Origin: Gemmobacter serpentinus
Lineage (GTDB): Bacteria; Pseudomonadota; Alphaproteobacteria; Rhodobacterales; Rhodobacteraceae
Direction of reading: 5' to 3'
Assembly (NCBI RefSeq): GCF_008973825.1
Contig: NZ_WCHR01000002.1
Coordinates: 1 to 64,000, forward strand
DNA length: 64,000 bases
Shown here: positions 17,215-26,005 of the stretch, piece after piece
How the letters are laid out: every line of letters starts with the position of its first letter
How positions within the stretch are numbered: position 1 is the first letter of the stretch
The notes under the pieces: model-generated
The model's database searches: none
The model's input: the letters and a program-made list of their open reading frames with translations, nothing else
What the model was told of the DNA's origin: nothing
Translations under genes and position numbers: made by a program

Positions 17215-18834
17215 CTAGAAGACGATAATATCCTGCGTGGTCAGCGTGGCACCAGGTTGCAGCGTGGCCAGCAGCACCGGGGCCGCAGCACCCGTGCCAT
17301 CCACATCGAACCAGACGGTGTTATCGCTGGGATGCCAGATGATCCGGTCGGAGGCATGGCCGACGGGGCCGATATGGAAGGCCGCCCCCGGCAACACGCC
17401 CACCGACAAGCCACCGCCAAGGGCTGTGCTGATGCGGATCGTATCGGTGCCGCTGATGAAGTCGGTGATGATATCGCCGCCCTCCGACAGCGCGCCAAAG
17501 ACAAAGGCATCGGCACCCGCACCACCAGTCAAGAGATCCGCGCCGGTGCCGCCCTGCAATGTGTCATTGCCCGCATCACCCCACAGCGTGTCATTGCCGC
17601 TGCCCCCCTGAAGGATGTCATTGCCGACCCCGCCGCGCAGCTGGTCGTTGCCCGCGCCGCCCTCCAGCCGGTCATTGCCGCTGCCGCCTTCCAGCGTGTC
17701 ATTGCCGCTGCCACCTTGCAGCAAGTCATTGCCGACCCCGCCGCGCAGCAGGTCGCTGCCCGCGCCGCCCTCCAGCCGGTCATTGCCGATACCACCGTCC
17801 AGCGTGTCATTGCCGCTGCCGCCTTGCAGCAGGTCATGGCCATTCCCGCCGCGCAGCACATCGTTGCCGGTGCCGCCTTTCAGACGGTCATTGCCGGTGC
17901 CGCCATCCAGCGTGTCATTGCCATCACCGCCCAGCAGCGTGTCATTGCCGCCCATGCCTTGCAGCAGATCATTGCCCTTGCCGCCCCAAAGCTGGTTCGC
18001 GACATTGCTGCCCTGCAGCCGGTCATCCGCGTCAGAGCCGATGGCCCCTTCGATGGAGATCAGCCGGTCGCCCTCGGCGCGGCCAGTGCCGGCAAAGCTG
18101 TTGGCCAGCGACAATGTCACGGCCTCGGTGCCGCTGTGATCGACCCAGTCGAAGCCCGCGCCACCATGGAAGCGTTCAGCCTGATAGCCGGGGCGGAAGG
18201 TGTCGTTGCCGCCTTCGCCGCGCACCTCGCCCTCGATCCAGCCGATGCGATTGTCGAAAATGTCATTGCCGCCACCCAGCAAGACATTGCCGGTGATCAG
18301 GCTTTCATTGACGATGAAATCGACGCCTCTCGAGCGGTCCAGACCGTCATAGGCCACATCGCCCCAAAGCAGGCCGCGATTGATGAACTCCACGCGCCCC
18401 GTATCGGATTGGCTGTGGCGCACGATGCCGATATCGCCGCCACCGATGCGGTATTCGTTCTGCATCCAGACGAACCCGTTGCTGCCGGTGCGCAGGCTGA
18501 TGCCATAGGCCGATCCCATGATCTCGCCACGATTGCTCAGCGTGGCGCTGCCGCGCAGCATGACGGCGGTGAAACTGCCAAGGATATTGCCTTCTTCCAG
18601 CACTTCCAGCCGGTTGCCGGTGCTGGTCACCTTTGATCCCAGCTCGACCCCGTGCTGGGTGCCCGACAGCGTGCCCGTGACGCGGACAAGGTGGTTGCTG
18701 CCCAGACCCGAGATGGCTGACCCGGAATCGGAGGTGATCGAGATCGCGCGCGGGATCAGCGCATCATCGCCATTTTGCAGGACCAGCAGGGTCTTGCGGC
18801 CGGTCAGGTTCTGGCTGGGAACGAACAGCGCCAT
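17215..18834 (-). CDS. RTX-repeat calcium-binding protein, probably type I secreted
   Basis: A 539-residue protein with no N-terminal signal. Residues 1-275 form a Gly/Asn-rich beta-solenoid-like region ([21 protein letters not shown] and similar), with two early GGGND/GEGGND units. Residues 284-445 are 18 consecutive RTX nonapeptides of the type GGxGNDxLx, which bind Ca2+ and fold outside the cell. The C terminus ends hydrophobically in DIIVF, typical of type I secretion signals. No ABC exporter or HlyD gene is in the window. Substrate or adhesin function is unknown. The glycosyltransferase gene lies 88 bases upstream in the same direction. Confidence 0.88.
   Translation of the reverse strand: MALFVPSQNLTGRKTLLVLQNGDDALIPRAISITSDSGSAISGLGSNHLVRVTGTLSGTQHGVELGSKVTSTGNRLEVLEEGNILGSFTAVMLRGSATLSNRGEIMGSAYGISLRTGSNGFVWMQNEYRIGGGDIGIVRHSQSDTGRVEFINRGLLWGDVAYDGLDRSRGVDFIVNESLITGNVLLGGGNDIFDNRIGWIEGEVRGEGGNDTFRPGYQAERFHGGAGFDWVDHSGTEAVTLSLANSFAGTGRAEGDRLISIEGAIGSDADDRLQGSNVANQLWGGKGNDLLQGMGGNDTLLGGDGNDTLDGGTGNDRLKGGTGNDVLRGGNGHDLLQGGSGNDTLDGGIGNDRLEGGAGSDLLRGGVGNDLLQGGSGNDTLEGGSGNDRLEGGAGNDQLRGGVGNDILQGGSGNDTLWGDAGNDTLQGGTGADLLTGGAGADAFVFGALSEGGDIITDFISGTDTIRISTALGGGLSVGVLPGAAFHIGPVGHASDRIIWHPSDNTVWFDVDGTGAAAPVLLATLQPGATLTTQDIIVF
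17500..17985 (-). repeat. Coding tandem repeats of the RTX domain
   Basis: 27-bp units encode the nonapeptides. From residue 302 (position 17931) onward they form a higher-order 36-residue (108-bp) period: units ending DTL, DRL, DxLR, DLLQ recur four times (residues 302-445), with the last copy more diverged. This points to expansion by duplication of four-unit blocks. Confidence 0.85.
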
Positions 18835-18922
18835 CGTTGATCCTCGTGCTTATTGCGCCTGCAAGATAACGGCCCTTGGCGATGGATGCACCCCCAAACC
18901 TTGCGGCAGGGGGGCGCGCCGC

Positions 18923-19957
18923 TCAGCGGAACCAGTATCCCTCTTTTTTCAGCATGTTGCGAATGACCTGCTCGCGCCGGGGCAGGTCGTTGCGGTCGAA
19001 CAGGGCGCGGGCCTTGGCACCTTTGGGCTGGTAGACCAGTCGCTTGATCGGCTCGTGCTCTTTCAACACGCGCTTCACCGCATTGGGCGCGCAGGCGGCT
19101 TCCAGCGCGGCCACCACCGCATCGCTTTCGCGGGCATAAAGCAGACTCAGGCTGCGGTAATGACAGGTCACATCGGCGTCCAGCCCCGCCAGTTCCGGCC
19201 CTGGCCGTCCGCCGCCAAAGGAATGGATCACCAGCGGCAGCGCCACCTGATCCAGCCAAGGGTCCAGCACCTGACATTCCAGCGCAGAGGGGCGGTTGTT
19301 GCGGATTTCGCGCGCATAGGACAGGTAGCGTTCCCCAAAGGCGCGCGGGCTTTCATGGAAGAACCAGCCCGCATTGAAATAAAGGTAACGCTTCCAGTAT
19401 TCGTCGGGCTGGCTGAGATCGAGGCTGCTTTCGTAATCCAGACCGAAGCGGTCATAGAGCGATTTCCAGATCTCGCCATAGCCCGGCCCATACAGCTCGA
19501 TTTCGGGCCAGGTCCCTTCGCGCCGCATCGAGGCAGAGGGGCGGGTGAAATCAAAGCCCACGCTGCCAAGGTCGCCACAGATCAGCGTATCGGTGTCGAG
19601 GAACAGGAAAGGCTCATCGGGTAGGGCGGTCAGCGCCTCGATCTTGTTGCCATAGGGGTAATGTTCGCCAAAGACCTGATTGTCGAAGGGCAGAAACTCG
19701 GCCCCCAGATGGGCCAGAAGATCGCGGGTGGTCTGGTCGGTCAGGCGCGGATCGCCCGACCAGCGCGGGCCGGGTTGCGGCTCTGCCAGATAGAGCTTGC
19801 CTGCGAAATCGGGATTGCTTTGCCGCAGGGACGCCGCCAGCAACACGGCCTCATATTGCAGCCGACCAGCCTGGACCACGGCAAGAATGTTGAATTTTTG
19901 CCCCGCAGGCGCAGGAATTGTCCCTGAGGCTTGCGCGGGGGCGGTGACTTTTGACAT
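18923..19957 (-). CDS. GT-A-fold glycosyltransferase-like protein
   Basis: A 344-residue soluble protein resembling nucleotide-sugar glycosyltransferases. It opens with FNILAVVQAGRLQYEAVLLAASLRQ, a Rossmann-like start. FLFLDTDTLICGD near residues 115-128 supplies the metal-binding DxD motif, and YLYFNAGWFF follows as the usual acceptor-side block. No signal or membrane segment is present. It lies upstream of the RTX gene on the same strand, so it may act on an exported product or surface glycan, but this is inference. A start a few codons further in is possible. Confidence 0.7.
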   Translation of the reverse strand: MSKVTAPAQASGTIPAPAGQKFNILAVVQAGRLQYEAVLLAASLRQSNPDFAGKLYLAEPQPGPRWSGDPRLTDQTTRDLLAHLGAEFLPFDNQVFGEHYPYGNKIEALTALPDEPFLFLDTDTLICGDLGSVGFDFTRPSASMRREGTWPEIELYGPGYGEIWKSLYDRFGLDYESSLDLSQPDEYWKRYLYFNAGWFFHESPRAFGERYLSYAREIRNNRPSALECQVLDPWLDQVALPLVIHSFGGGRPGPELAGLDADVTCHYRSLSLLYARESDAVVAALEAACAPNAVKRVLKEHEPIKRLVYQPKGAKARALFDRNDLPRREQVIRNMLKKEGYWFR

Positions 19958-20087
19958 GATGGCAAGGCCTGTTTTCTGCTTTGCCGCAGGTTACAGGTGC
20001 AGGACAGGGGCGTCAAAATTTTCGTGACCGGGTCGGGGATTTGCCGCAGCCAAGGGGCGCTGGCGGTTTTGAAAGGTGTGATAAAAC

Positions 20088-20357
20088 GTGCATATGATAC
20101 TCGTGATTTGCGGCGGCCTGATGCTGGCGGCCGTTTTTGCCCTGTTTGGCAGGCTTTGGGGCCATGACATGGCCGGGCTGGTGCAGGGCTTGCGCTGGTT
20201 CATTCCGGTCTGGGCCGGGGTTGCCTTGGTGAATATGTGGGTCGGCGTGACCAAGGCGGGCTATAGCGTCGCGCAAGAGACGCCGATCCTTGCCGTGGTC
20301 TTTCTGGTGCCCGCAGCCCTTGCCGTTCTGGCAATCTGGCAGATGGGGAGGGCCTGA
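20088..20357 (+). CDS. Small hydrophobic membrane protein next to the KefB-like gene
   Basis: An 89-residue protein with three hydrophobic segments (about 3-20, 35-53 and 65-85) and no known domain that I recognise. GTG 20088 or ATG 20094 could be the start; AAGGTG lies upstream of both. The stop is three bases before the KefB-like antiporter start, which implies one transcript and possibly an accessory role. Confidence 0.65.
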   Translation: MHMILVICGGLMLAAVFALFGRLWGHDMAGLVQGLRWFIPVWAGVALVNMWVGVTKAGYSVAQETPILAVVFLVPAALAVLAIWQMGRA

Positions 20358-20360
20358 GCC

Positions 20361-22151
20361 ATGGCAGGCACGGCAACGGAGGCTGCGCAGGCCGCGGCCC
20401 ATCATGCAGGCGGGGTCGATCTGACCGCGATCGTGGTGCTTCTGGCGGCCGCGGTGGTGGCGGTGCCCTTGTTTCGGCGCGTCGGGCTCGGCTCGGTTCT
20501 GGGCTATCTGGCGGCGGGTCTGGCCATCGGGCCATACGGCCTTGGCTTCTTTCATGACGCGCAATCCATCATCCATGTCGCCGAGCTGGGGGTGGTGCTG
20601 TTCCTGTTCGTGATCGGGCTGGAAATGCAGCCCTCGCGTCTTTGGTCGATGCGGGGCGAAATCTTTGGCCTTGGTCTGTTGCAGGTCGGTCTTGCGATTG
20701 CGGCGCTGATCTGGGTCGGCATCCTGCTGGGCTATCCGGTGGCGGCAAGTTTTGTCGCGGGCACCGGCTTTGTGCTGACCTCAACCGCCATCGTCATGCA
20801 GATGCTGGATGAGCGGGGGCAGATGGCGCAGCCCAAGGGGCGGCGCATCATCGCGATCCTGCTGCTGGAGGATCTGGCCATCGTGCCGCTTCTGGCGGCG
20901 GTGGCCTTCCTTGCACCGGGCGGGGCGGATGCCACGCTGATGGACCGGCTGCAAAGCGTGGGCATAGGCCTTGCGGCCATCGTCGCGCTGGTGCTGGCGG
21001 GGCGCTATCTGCTAGATCCGATGTTCCGGCTGCTCGCGCGGTTCGGCGCGCGCGAGGTGATGACGGCGGCGGCGCTGCTGGTTGTGCTTGGCGCGGCCGT
21101 GCTGATGCAGGCGGGTGGCCTGTCCATGGCGATGGGGGCCTTCCTTGCCGGGGTGCTGCTGTCGGAATCCACCTTCCGCCACCAGCTTGAGGCAGATGTG
21201 GAGCCCTTCCGGGGGCTTTTGCTGGGCCTGTTCTTCCTTGGCGTCGGCATGGCGCTGGATCTGAACATCATCGCCGCCAACTGGGTGGTGATCGTGATTT
21301 CGGTCCCGGCCTTCATGATCCTGAAAATGGCAGTGATCTATGGCGTGGCGCGTCTGACCAAGGCCGACCGGGCCGAGGCGCTGGAACGCACGGTGCTGAT
21401 GGCGCAGGGCGGCGAATTTGCCTTCGTGCTTTATGCCAGTGCCACGCAATTCGGCATCCTGACCCCGGAATGGAACGCCAACCTGACCGCGATCATCATC
21501 ATCTCCATGGTGCTGACGCCGTTGATGGTCATCGTCCATGACCGCCTGGCCCCCAAACCCGTGCCGTCGATGGATGGGGTGGACGCGGTTGATGGCCTGT
21601 CGGGCCGGGTGCTGCTGATCGGTTTTGGCCGCTTTGGCCAGATCGTCAGCCAGCCGCTTCTGGCGCGCGGGCATTCGCTGTCGATCATCGACACCGATCC
21701 GGGGTCGATCCGCATGGCCGAGGAATTCGGCTTCAAGGTCTATTACGGCGATGGGGCGCGGCTGGATATCCTGCACGCCGCGGGGGCGGCCAATGCCAGC
21801 CTGATCGTGGTCGCGGCCTCTGGGCGCGACACGATCTCGCATATCGTGGAACTGGCACGGCATGAATTCCCGCTGGTGCCGGTGCTGGCGCGCGCGGTTT
21901 CGCGGCAACACGCGCAGGAACTGCTGCAACATGGCGCGGCCTACCAGATCCGCGAGACCTACGAATCCGCGATGGTCATGGGCCGCGAGGCGCTGTTGCA
22001 GATGGGTGAGGATCCCGAGGTGGTGGAGGAGGTGATTGCCACCGTCCGCGCCCAGGATGCCGAGCGGATGGTGCTGGAACAGGCCGGCGGCATAGATGCC
22101 AGCAAGGCGCTGATCCATGGCAATATCGGGCAGGCCGGGGCAGGGCACTGA
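20361..22151 (+). CDS. CPA2-family cation/proton antiporter with TrkA-N domain (KefB-like)
   Basis: Inner-membrane monovalent cation:proton antiporter, probably K+ efflux. The 596-residue product has about 12-13 membrane segments (residues 20-405), including GYLAAGLAIGPYGLGFF and FVLTSTAIVMQML. A cytoplasmic TrkA-N (RCK) domain follows with the nucleotide-binding GFGRFGQ at about 417-423 and a final acidic Asp in IIDTDPGSIRMAEE. E. coli KefB/KefC are gated by glutathione adducts; that regulation is known for the family, not shown here. It ends at a strong terminator. Confidence 0.93.
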   Translation: MAGTATEAAQAAAHHAGGVDLTAIVVLLAAAVVAVPLFRRVGLGSVLGYLAAGLAIGPYGLGFFHDAQSIIHVAELGVVLFLFVIGLEMQPSRLWSMRGEIFGLGLLQVGLAIAALIWVGILLGYPVAASFVAGTGFVLTSTAIVMQMLDERGQMAQPKGRRIIAILLLEDLAIVPLLAAVAFLAPGGADATLMDRLQSVGIGLAAIVALVLAGRYLLDPMFRLLARFGAREVMTAAALLVVLGAAVLMQAGGLSMAMGAFLAGVLLSESTFRHQLEADVEPFRGLLLGLFFLGVGMALDLNIIAANWVVIVISVPAFMILKMAVIYGVARLTKADRAEALERTVLMAQGGEFAFVLYASATQFGILTPEWNANLTAIIIISMVLTPLMVIVHDRLAPKPVPSMDGVDAVDGLSGRVLLIGFGRFGQIVSQPLLARGHSLSIIDTDPGSIRMAEEFGFKVYYGDGARLDILHAAGAANASLIVVAASGRDTISHIVELARHEFPLVPVLARAVSRQHAQELLQHGAAYQIRETYESAMVMGREALLQMGEDPEVVEEVIATVRAQDAERMVLEQAGGIDASKALIHGNIGQAGAGH

Positions 22152-22178
22152 TCCCGGTCCGACTGTCGCAATAAACTG

Positions 22179-22210
22179 AAAAAGGCCGGGCGGTTTGCCC
22201 GGCCTTTTTT
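22179..22210. terminator. Bidirectional terminator of kefB-like gene and dimethylargininase gene
   Basis: AAAAAGGCCGGGC, GGTTT loop, GCCCGGCCTTTTTT: a 12-13-bp stem with A- and T-tracts on its two sides between convergent genes. Confidence 0.92.
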
Positions 22211-22230
22211 CTCTTCTGCCCCCTTGCGTC

Positions 22231-23028
22231 TTAAGCCTTTGGCGTGAAGCGCAGGCTGAGGCAGGACATGCCGCCATCGATCTTCGCACATTCGCTGTTG
22301 CCGATCTCACGCACATCATACCCGGCGGCCAGCAGCCGGTCGCGGGTGCGCGGAAATCCCGCCGCCATCAGCACCAGATCGTTGAAGCGAATCGCGTTGG
22401 CCGCGGCCTCCTCGCCCTCGGCCACATCGATCAGGCGATAGCCATTGAAACAGCCCGAATCGGAAAGGCGTTTTGTGGAAAGGATCGTCTCTGCATCCAT
22501 CAGCGAACAGTCGGTCTTGAAATGCAGGACGCCCGGCGGGGTATGCACCTCACGCACCACCGCGCCCCAATCGGCGGTCAGGCGCGCAAGCTCGGCAATG
22601 CCCGCCGCATTGGTGCGGGCAGAGCGGCCCACGAGGATCTCTGTCTCGGTCATCAGGATATCGCCGCCCTCGATGAAACTGCCGGGTTCGGCGATCACCC
22701 GCAGATCGCCGTAAAGGCTCGCCAGATTTGGGGCCATCTCTGCGGCCTCGCCCAAGCGGCTGGGCGCACCGGGGCGCATGATCACCGCGCCTTCGGACAA
22801 GCAAAGCGCGGTATCCTCCACAAAGACGCTGTCAGGATATTCCTCCAGCGCGGCCAGTTCGATCACCGTGGCACCAGCCGCGCGCAGCGTCGTGATGTAG
22901 TCGGCATGATGGGCCTGCATCAGCGCCAGATCGGGATTGCCGGTATCCACCGCCCGCAGCCCCGCGATGATCGAGGTTGCGGGCCTGCGCGTGATCGCAT
23001 GGGTAAAGCGGAAGGAACGGTCGGTCAT
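22231..23028 (-). CDS. Dimethylarginine dimethylaminohydrolase / amidinotransferase-family hydrolase
   Basis: Hydrolyses methylated arginine to citrulline and methylamine, or a close guanidino substrate. The 265-residue product has the pentein-fold active-site parts: SVFVEDTALCL (substrate Asp/Glu), EGGDIL, GVLHFKTDCS (catalytic His) and the nucleophilic cysteine near residue 256 in GGMSCLSLRF. Length and N terminus match bacterial DDAH rather than the longer arginine deiminases. It is convergent with the kefB-like gene, and the tRNA-Tyr gene lies upstream on the same strand. Confidence 0.9.
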   Translation of the reverse strand: MTDRSFRFTHAITRRPATSIIAGLRAVDTGNPDLALMQAHHADYITTLRAAGATVIELAALEEYPDSVFVEDTALCLSEGAVIMRPGAPSRLGEAAEMAPNLASLYGDLRVIAEPGSFIEGGDILMTETEILVGRSARTNAAGIAELARLTADWGAVVREVHTPPGVLHFKTDCSLMDAETILSTKRLSDSGCFNGYRLIDVAEGEEAAANAIRFNDLVLMAAGFPRTRDRLLAAGYDVREIGNSECAKIDGGMSCLSLRFTPKA

Positions 23029-23144
23029 TGCGGTCTCCTTTTCCGCAGGCTAGCGCGGCAGGAACCAAGGTGACGGACCAGACACGACATGAGATGTCGC
23101 CCCCGAGCGGGGATCTTCGCTTAAATCGTTGCATTTCAGGAAGA

Positions 23145-23228
23145 TGGTGGGCGACCCTGGAATCGAACCAGGCACGAGTCGCCTCGGCGGAGTTACAGTC
23201 CGCTGCCGCACCTTGCAGCACGTCGCCC
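23145..23228 (-). tRNA. tRNA-Tyr (GTA)
   Basis: On the minus strand the acceptor GGGCGAC pairs with GTCGCCC, discriminator A and an encoded CCA follow. The anticodon arm GCGGA-CTGTAAC-TCCGC carries GTA. A long variable arm CGAG-GCGA-CTCG marks a class II tRNA, and the T arm is CCTGG-TTCGATT-CCAGG. Everything fits tRNA-Tyr. Confidence 0.95.
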
Positions 23229-23348
23229 ACTGACGGGGGATGTATCCGGGGGGGGCGGGGGCGTCAAGGGTGAAATGTCAGGATTTTTGCTTGCACCTGT
23301 CGGGCTGCCCGGCGCATTGTCCGCGCCACGATGAAAAGGATGGAATGC

Positions 23349-24137
23349 ATGAGCGGCGGCGCCAAGAAACCGGCCTGGGTGATCGACAAGGAACGTGCGC
23401 GGCGCGCCTCCGAGAAGGAAACCGTCTGGCTTTTCGGGCTGCACGCCGTGCGCGATGCGTTGGTGAACCCGGCTCGGCAGAAGCTGCGGCTGGTGCTGAC
23501 CAAGAATGCCTATGACAAGCTGGCGGACGCGGTCGATGCGGCAGGGATGGAGCCGGAGATTGTCGATCCGCGCAAGTTTTCCGTGCCGATCGATGAGGGA
23601 TCCGTGCATCAGGGGGCTGCTCTTGAGGTGAAGCCGTTGAACTGGGGCAAACTGGCCGATGTGGCGATTTCGGGCGAGGGCGCGCCGCTGGTCGTGCTGC
23701 TGGACCGGGTGACCGATCCGCATAATGTGGGGGCGGTGCTGCGTTCGGCCGAGGTGTTCGGTGCCCGGGCGGTGATCGCGCCGCGCCACCATTCTGCGCC
23801 TGAGACCGGCGCGCTGGCCAAGACGGCCAGCGGTGCGCTGGAGCGTCAGCCCTATCTGCAGGTGACCAATCTGGCCGATGCGATGCAGGAACTGCGCGAG
23901 ATGGGTTATATCCTGCTGGGCCTGCATGGCGAGGCAGAGATGACGGTGGCCGAGGCGGTGGCCGAGGCCGGCAGCCGCCCCATCGGTCTGGTGATGGGGG
24001 CCGAAGGGCCGGGCCTGCGCGAGAAAACCCGCGAGACCTGTGACCACCTGGTGCGCATTCCCTATCCGGGCGGGTTCGGCTCGCTGAATGTCTCCAATGC
24101 GGCGGCGGTGGCGCTTTATGCGGTGTCGCAACGCTGA
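23349..24137 (+). CDS. rlmB: 23S rRNA (guanosine-2'-O-)-methyltransferase RlmB
   Basis: SpoU-class enzyme methylating the ribose of G2251 in 23S rRNA. An N-terminal substrate-binding domain (LFGLHAVRDAL near residue 30) is followed by the SPOUT trefoil-knot domain: LLDRVTDPHNVGAVLRSAEVFGA (motif 1), IGLVMGAEGPGLR (motif 2) and IPYPGGFGSLNVSNAAAVALY (motif 3). I start at ATG 23349 (MSGGAKKP) with GGA upstream; ATG 23331 would add six residues. The product is 262 residues from this start. Confidence 0.93.
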   Translation: MSGGAKKPAWVIDKERARRASEKETVWLFGLHAVRDALVNPARQKLRLVLTKNAYDKLADAVDAAGMEPEIVDPRKFSVPIDEGSVHQGAALEVKPLNWGKLADVAISGEGAPLVVLLDRVTDPHNVGAVLRSAEVFGARAVIAPRHHSAPETGALAKTASGALERQPYLQVTNLADAMQELREMGYILLGLHGEAEMTVAEAVAEAGSRPIGLVMGAEGPGLREKTRETCDHLVRIPYPGGFGSLNVSNAAAVALYAVSQR

Positions 24138-24164
24138 GCGGGCAGGGATGGGATGTTCTGCGGA

Positions 24165-24188
24165 TCGCGACAGGTCACAGTGTCGCGA
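24165..24188. repeat. Perfect 8-bp inverted repeat after rlmB
   Basis: TCGCGACA-N8-TGTCGCGA. It lies 28 bases past the rlmB stop and about 35 bases before the structured RNA candidate. It could be an operator or a hairpin of the rlmB transcript without T-tract. Confidence 0.4.
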
Positions 24189-24199
24189 CCACCGCTTTA

Positions 24200-24316
24200 A
24201 GGTTTTCGCAAGTTTCCCATATCAGGGTGACGGAGCGGGTCTGGAACCCCCGTCCCTTCCTTTACTGTCCCTCGTTCCACACCTTGCGCCCGGGCCTCTG
24301 CCTCGGGCGCTTTTTT
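24200..24316 (+). ncRNA. Candidate small RNA or leader with two hairpins and terminator
   Basis: In the 207-base gap between rlmB and the CoA-binding gene. A hairpin GACGG-N3-GGG-loop-CCC-CCGTC lies at about 24229-24254. The second is GCGCCCG-N11-CGGGCGC followed by TTTTTT at 24286-24316, a strong Rho-independent terminator. A terminator placed 28 bases before a start codon suggests either a free-standing sRNA or an attenuated leader. The 5' end is not defined. Confidence 0.45.
24286..24316 (+). terminator. Intrinsic terminator ahead of the CoA-binding gene
   Basis: 7-bp GC stem, 11-base loop and a run of six T. It ends the candidate small RNA or the rlmB transcript. Confidence 0.8.
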
Positions 24317-24344
24317 ATCTGCAATCCGCATAAGGGGGCGTGAC

Positions 24345-24761
24345 ATGGCCGAAACAGATGCCGAGATCCGCGAGATCCTGCAGGAGACCAAGGTGATTGC
24401 CGTGGTGGGCTGGTCGCCAAAGCCGGATCGGCCGAGCCACCGGGTGGCGGCTTTCCTGAAGTCAAAAGGCTATCGGGTGATCCCGGTCAATCCCGGTGTC
24501 GCGGGGGCGCAGGCCTTGGGTGAGGTGGTGCGCGGCTCTTTGTCCGAGATTGGCGATGCGGTCGACATGGTCGATATCTTCCGTCGCTCGGAGGATGTGC
24601 CGGAGGTGGTGGAGGCCGCACTGGCCCTGGACGGGGTGAAGGTGATCTGGATGCAGCTTGGCATCGCGCACCCGGAAGCTGCAGCGCGGGCCGAGGCTGC
24701 GGGCATGAAGGTCGTGCAGAATCGCTGCCCCGCCATCGAGATCCCGCGCCTGGGCCTTTGA
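24345..24761 (+). CDS. CoA-binding domain protein (YccU-like)
   Basis: A 138-residue single-domain Rossmann-fold protein of the CoA-binding family, like E. coli YccU. It has IAVVGWSPKPDRPSHRVAAFLKSKGYRVIPVNPG at residues 18-51 and VKVIWMQLGIAHPEA near 104-118. No catalytic partner domain is present. The physiological role of the family is not settled. The start follows AAGGGGG closely. Confidence 0.88.
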   Translation: MAETDAEIREILQETKVIAVVGWSPKPDRPSHRVAAFLKSKGYRVIPVNPGVAGAQALGEVVRGSLSEIGDAVDMVDIFRRSEDVPEVVEAALALDGVKVIWMQLGIAHPEAAARAEAAGMKVVQNRCPAIEIPRLGL

Positions 24762-24778
24762 ACAGTTTGGCCTGAAAG

Positions 24779-24806
24779 CCCCGATTTTTCGTCGAAAAAT
24801 CGGGGT
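24779..24806. repeat. Palindromic repeat, family P (copy 1)
   Basis: CCCCGATTTTTCG-T-CGAAAAATCGGGG: 13-bp arms about a single central base. Located between the convergent CoA-binding and hisE genes, where it can also serve as a bidirectional terminator. Shares the core TTTTCG-N-CGAAAA with copies at 29843-29863, 29868-29888 and 56051-56073. Confidence 0.8.
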
Positions 24807-24826
24807 CTTTGCGGGAGGGGCGCGTA

Positions 24827-25153
24827 TCAGTCCCGCGCGGCTTTCTCGGCAATGCCGGAGGTGCCTTCGCGCCGCGCAAGTTCTGTCTCGACATCGGCCA
24901 GCGTGACGTCACGGGCGGTCAGCATGACCAGCAGGTGATAGATCACATCTGCGGCCTCTGAGGTGAGGCGGGCGCGATCGCCCTTCACCGCCTCGATGAT
25001 GGCCTCAATCGCCTCTTCGCCGAATTTCTCGGCGCATTTCTCCGGGCCCTTGGCGAACAGCTTGGCGGTCCAGCTGCTGTCGGGATCGGCGCCCTTGCGG
25101 GCCATGATGGTGGCGGCAAGGGTGTGGATCGTGCTCATGGCGGCCCCGTTCAT
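24827..25153 (-). CDS. hisE: Phosphoribosyl-ATP pyrophosphatase
   Basis: Second step of histidine synthesis, removing pyrophosphate from PR-ATP. It is a 108-residue MazG-like helical domain with [18 protein letters not shown], supplying the metal-binding glutamates, and [17 protein letters not shown] 25153 overlaps the hisF stop as ATGA, favouring this start; ATG 25138 (MSTIHTLAA) is the alternative. The HisI half is not fused, as in other alphaproteobacteria. Confidence 0.94.
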   Translation of the reverse strand: MNGAAMSTIHTLAATIMARKGADPDSSWTAKLFAKGPEKCAEKFGEEAIEAIIEAVKGDRARLTSEAADVIYHLLVMLTARDVTLADVETELARREGTSGIAEKAARD

Positions 25154-25911
25154 TGCAGGCGCATGGGGATGCCAGCGGCGGCCATATGCGCCTTGGCCTC
25201 GCCGATTGTGTATTCGCCGAAATGGAAGATCGAGGCGGCAAGCACCGCCGAGGCATGGCCTTCGGTCACGCCTTCCACCAGATGGTCAAGATTGCCGACC
25301 CCGCCCGAAGCAATGACCGGGATGGTGACGGCGTCAGCGATTGCGCGGGTCAGGGCCAAGTTGTAGCCGCCCTTGGTGCCGTCGCGATCCATCGAGGTGA
25401 GCAGGATCTCGCCCGCGCCCTTGGCGGCGACCAGCCGGGCAAATTCCACCGCGTCAATGCCGGTGGGCTTGCGCCCCCCATGGGTGAAGATCTCCCATTT
25501 GCCAGGGGACACGGTTTTCGCGTCAATCGCCACCACGATGCATTGGCTGCCGAAACGGTCGGCCGCCTCGGCCACCACATCCGGATCGGCAACCGCCGCG
25601 GAATTGAAGCTGACCTTGTCGGCCCCCGCCAGGAGCAGCGCGCGCACATCGTGATGCGTGCGCACGCCACCCCCCACGGTCAGCGGCATGAAGCATTGCT
25701 CGGCCGTGCGGGTGACCAGATCGAACATGGTGCCGCGATTTTCATGCGTGGCATGGATGTCGAGAAAGGTCAGCTCGTCCGCGCCCGCCGCGTCATAGGC
25801 CTTGGCGGCCTCGACCGGGTCGCCCGCGTCGATCAGGTTCACGAAGTTCACGCCTTTCACCACGCGGCCATCGGCCACGTCGAGACAGGGGATGATGCGG
25901 GTTTTCAGCAT
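25150..25911 (-). CDS. hisF: Imidazole glycerol phosphate synthase, cyclase subunit
   Basis: Cyclase half of the HisFH enzyme; uses ammonia from HisH to make IGP and AICAR. 253 residues, a TIM barrel with the catalytic aspartates in [15 protein letters not shown] (D11) and [14 protein letters not shown] (near D130). ATG 25911 gives the canonical [11 protein letters not shown] start. It overlaps hisE by four bases and follows hisA after a 94-base gap that holds a dispersed repeat. Confidence 0.96.
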   Translation of the reverse strand: MLKTRIIPCLDVADGRVVKGVNFVNLIDAGDPVEAAKAYDAAGADELTFLDIHATHENRGTMFDLVTRTAEQCFMPLTVGGGVRTHHDVRALLLAGADKVSFNSAAVADPDVVAEAADRFGSQCIVVAIDAKTVSPGKWEIFTHGGRKPTGIDAVEFARLVAAKGAGEILLTSMDRDGTKGGYNLALTRAIADAVTIPVIASGGVGNLDHLVEGVTEGHASAVLAASIFHFGEYTIGEAKAHMAAAGIPMRLQ

Positions 25912-25942
25912 GGATGCGGCCTTGGTGGATCGGGGGAAGGAT

Positions 25943-26005
25943 AGGGGGCTTTGCCCCCTCGCCGCAAGCGGCTCACACCCCCAGGATATTTGGGAACAGA
26001 TGAAA
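25943..26005 (+). repeat. Dispersed repeat, family R (copy 1)
   Basis: A GGGGGC...GCCCCCT hairpin (near 25945-25959) is followed by ACCCCCAGGATATTTGGGAACAGATGAAA. The same layout recurs at 37590-37655 and, shorter, at 51960-52005. It sits in the hisA-hisF gap, inside an operon. Confidence 0.7.

Noticed and set aside
17059-18636. 525-codon plus-strand frame with VIA and LQPVIA repeats
   Set aside because: The repeats come from the RTX nonapeptide DNA read backwards; the minus-strand RTX frame has the real motif and secretion end.
23229-23330. G-quadruplex or regulatory element in the G-run after tRNA-Tyr
   Set aside because: One G-rich run in GC-rich DNA without a clear four-tract pattern; not enough to report.
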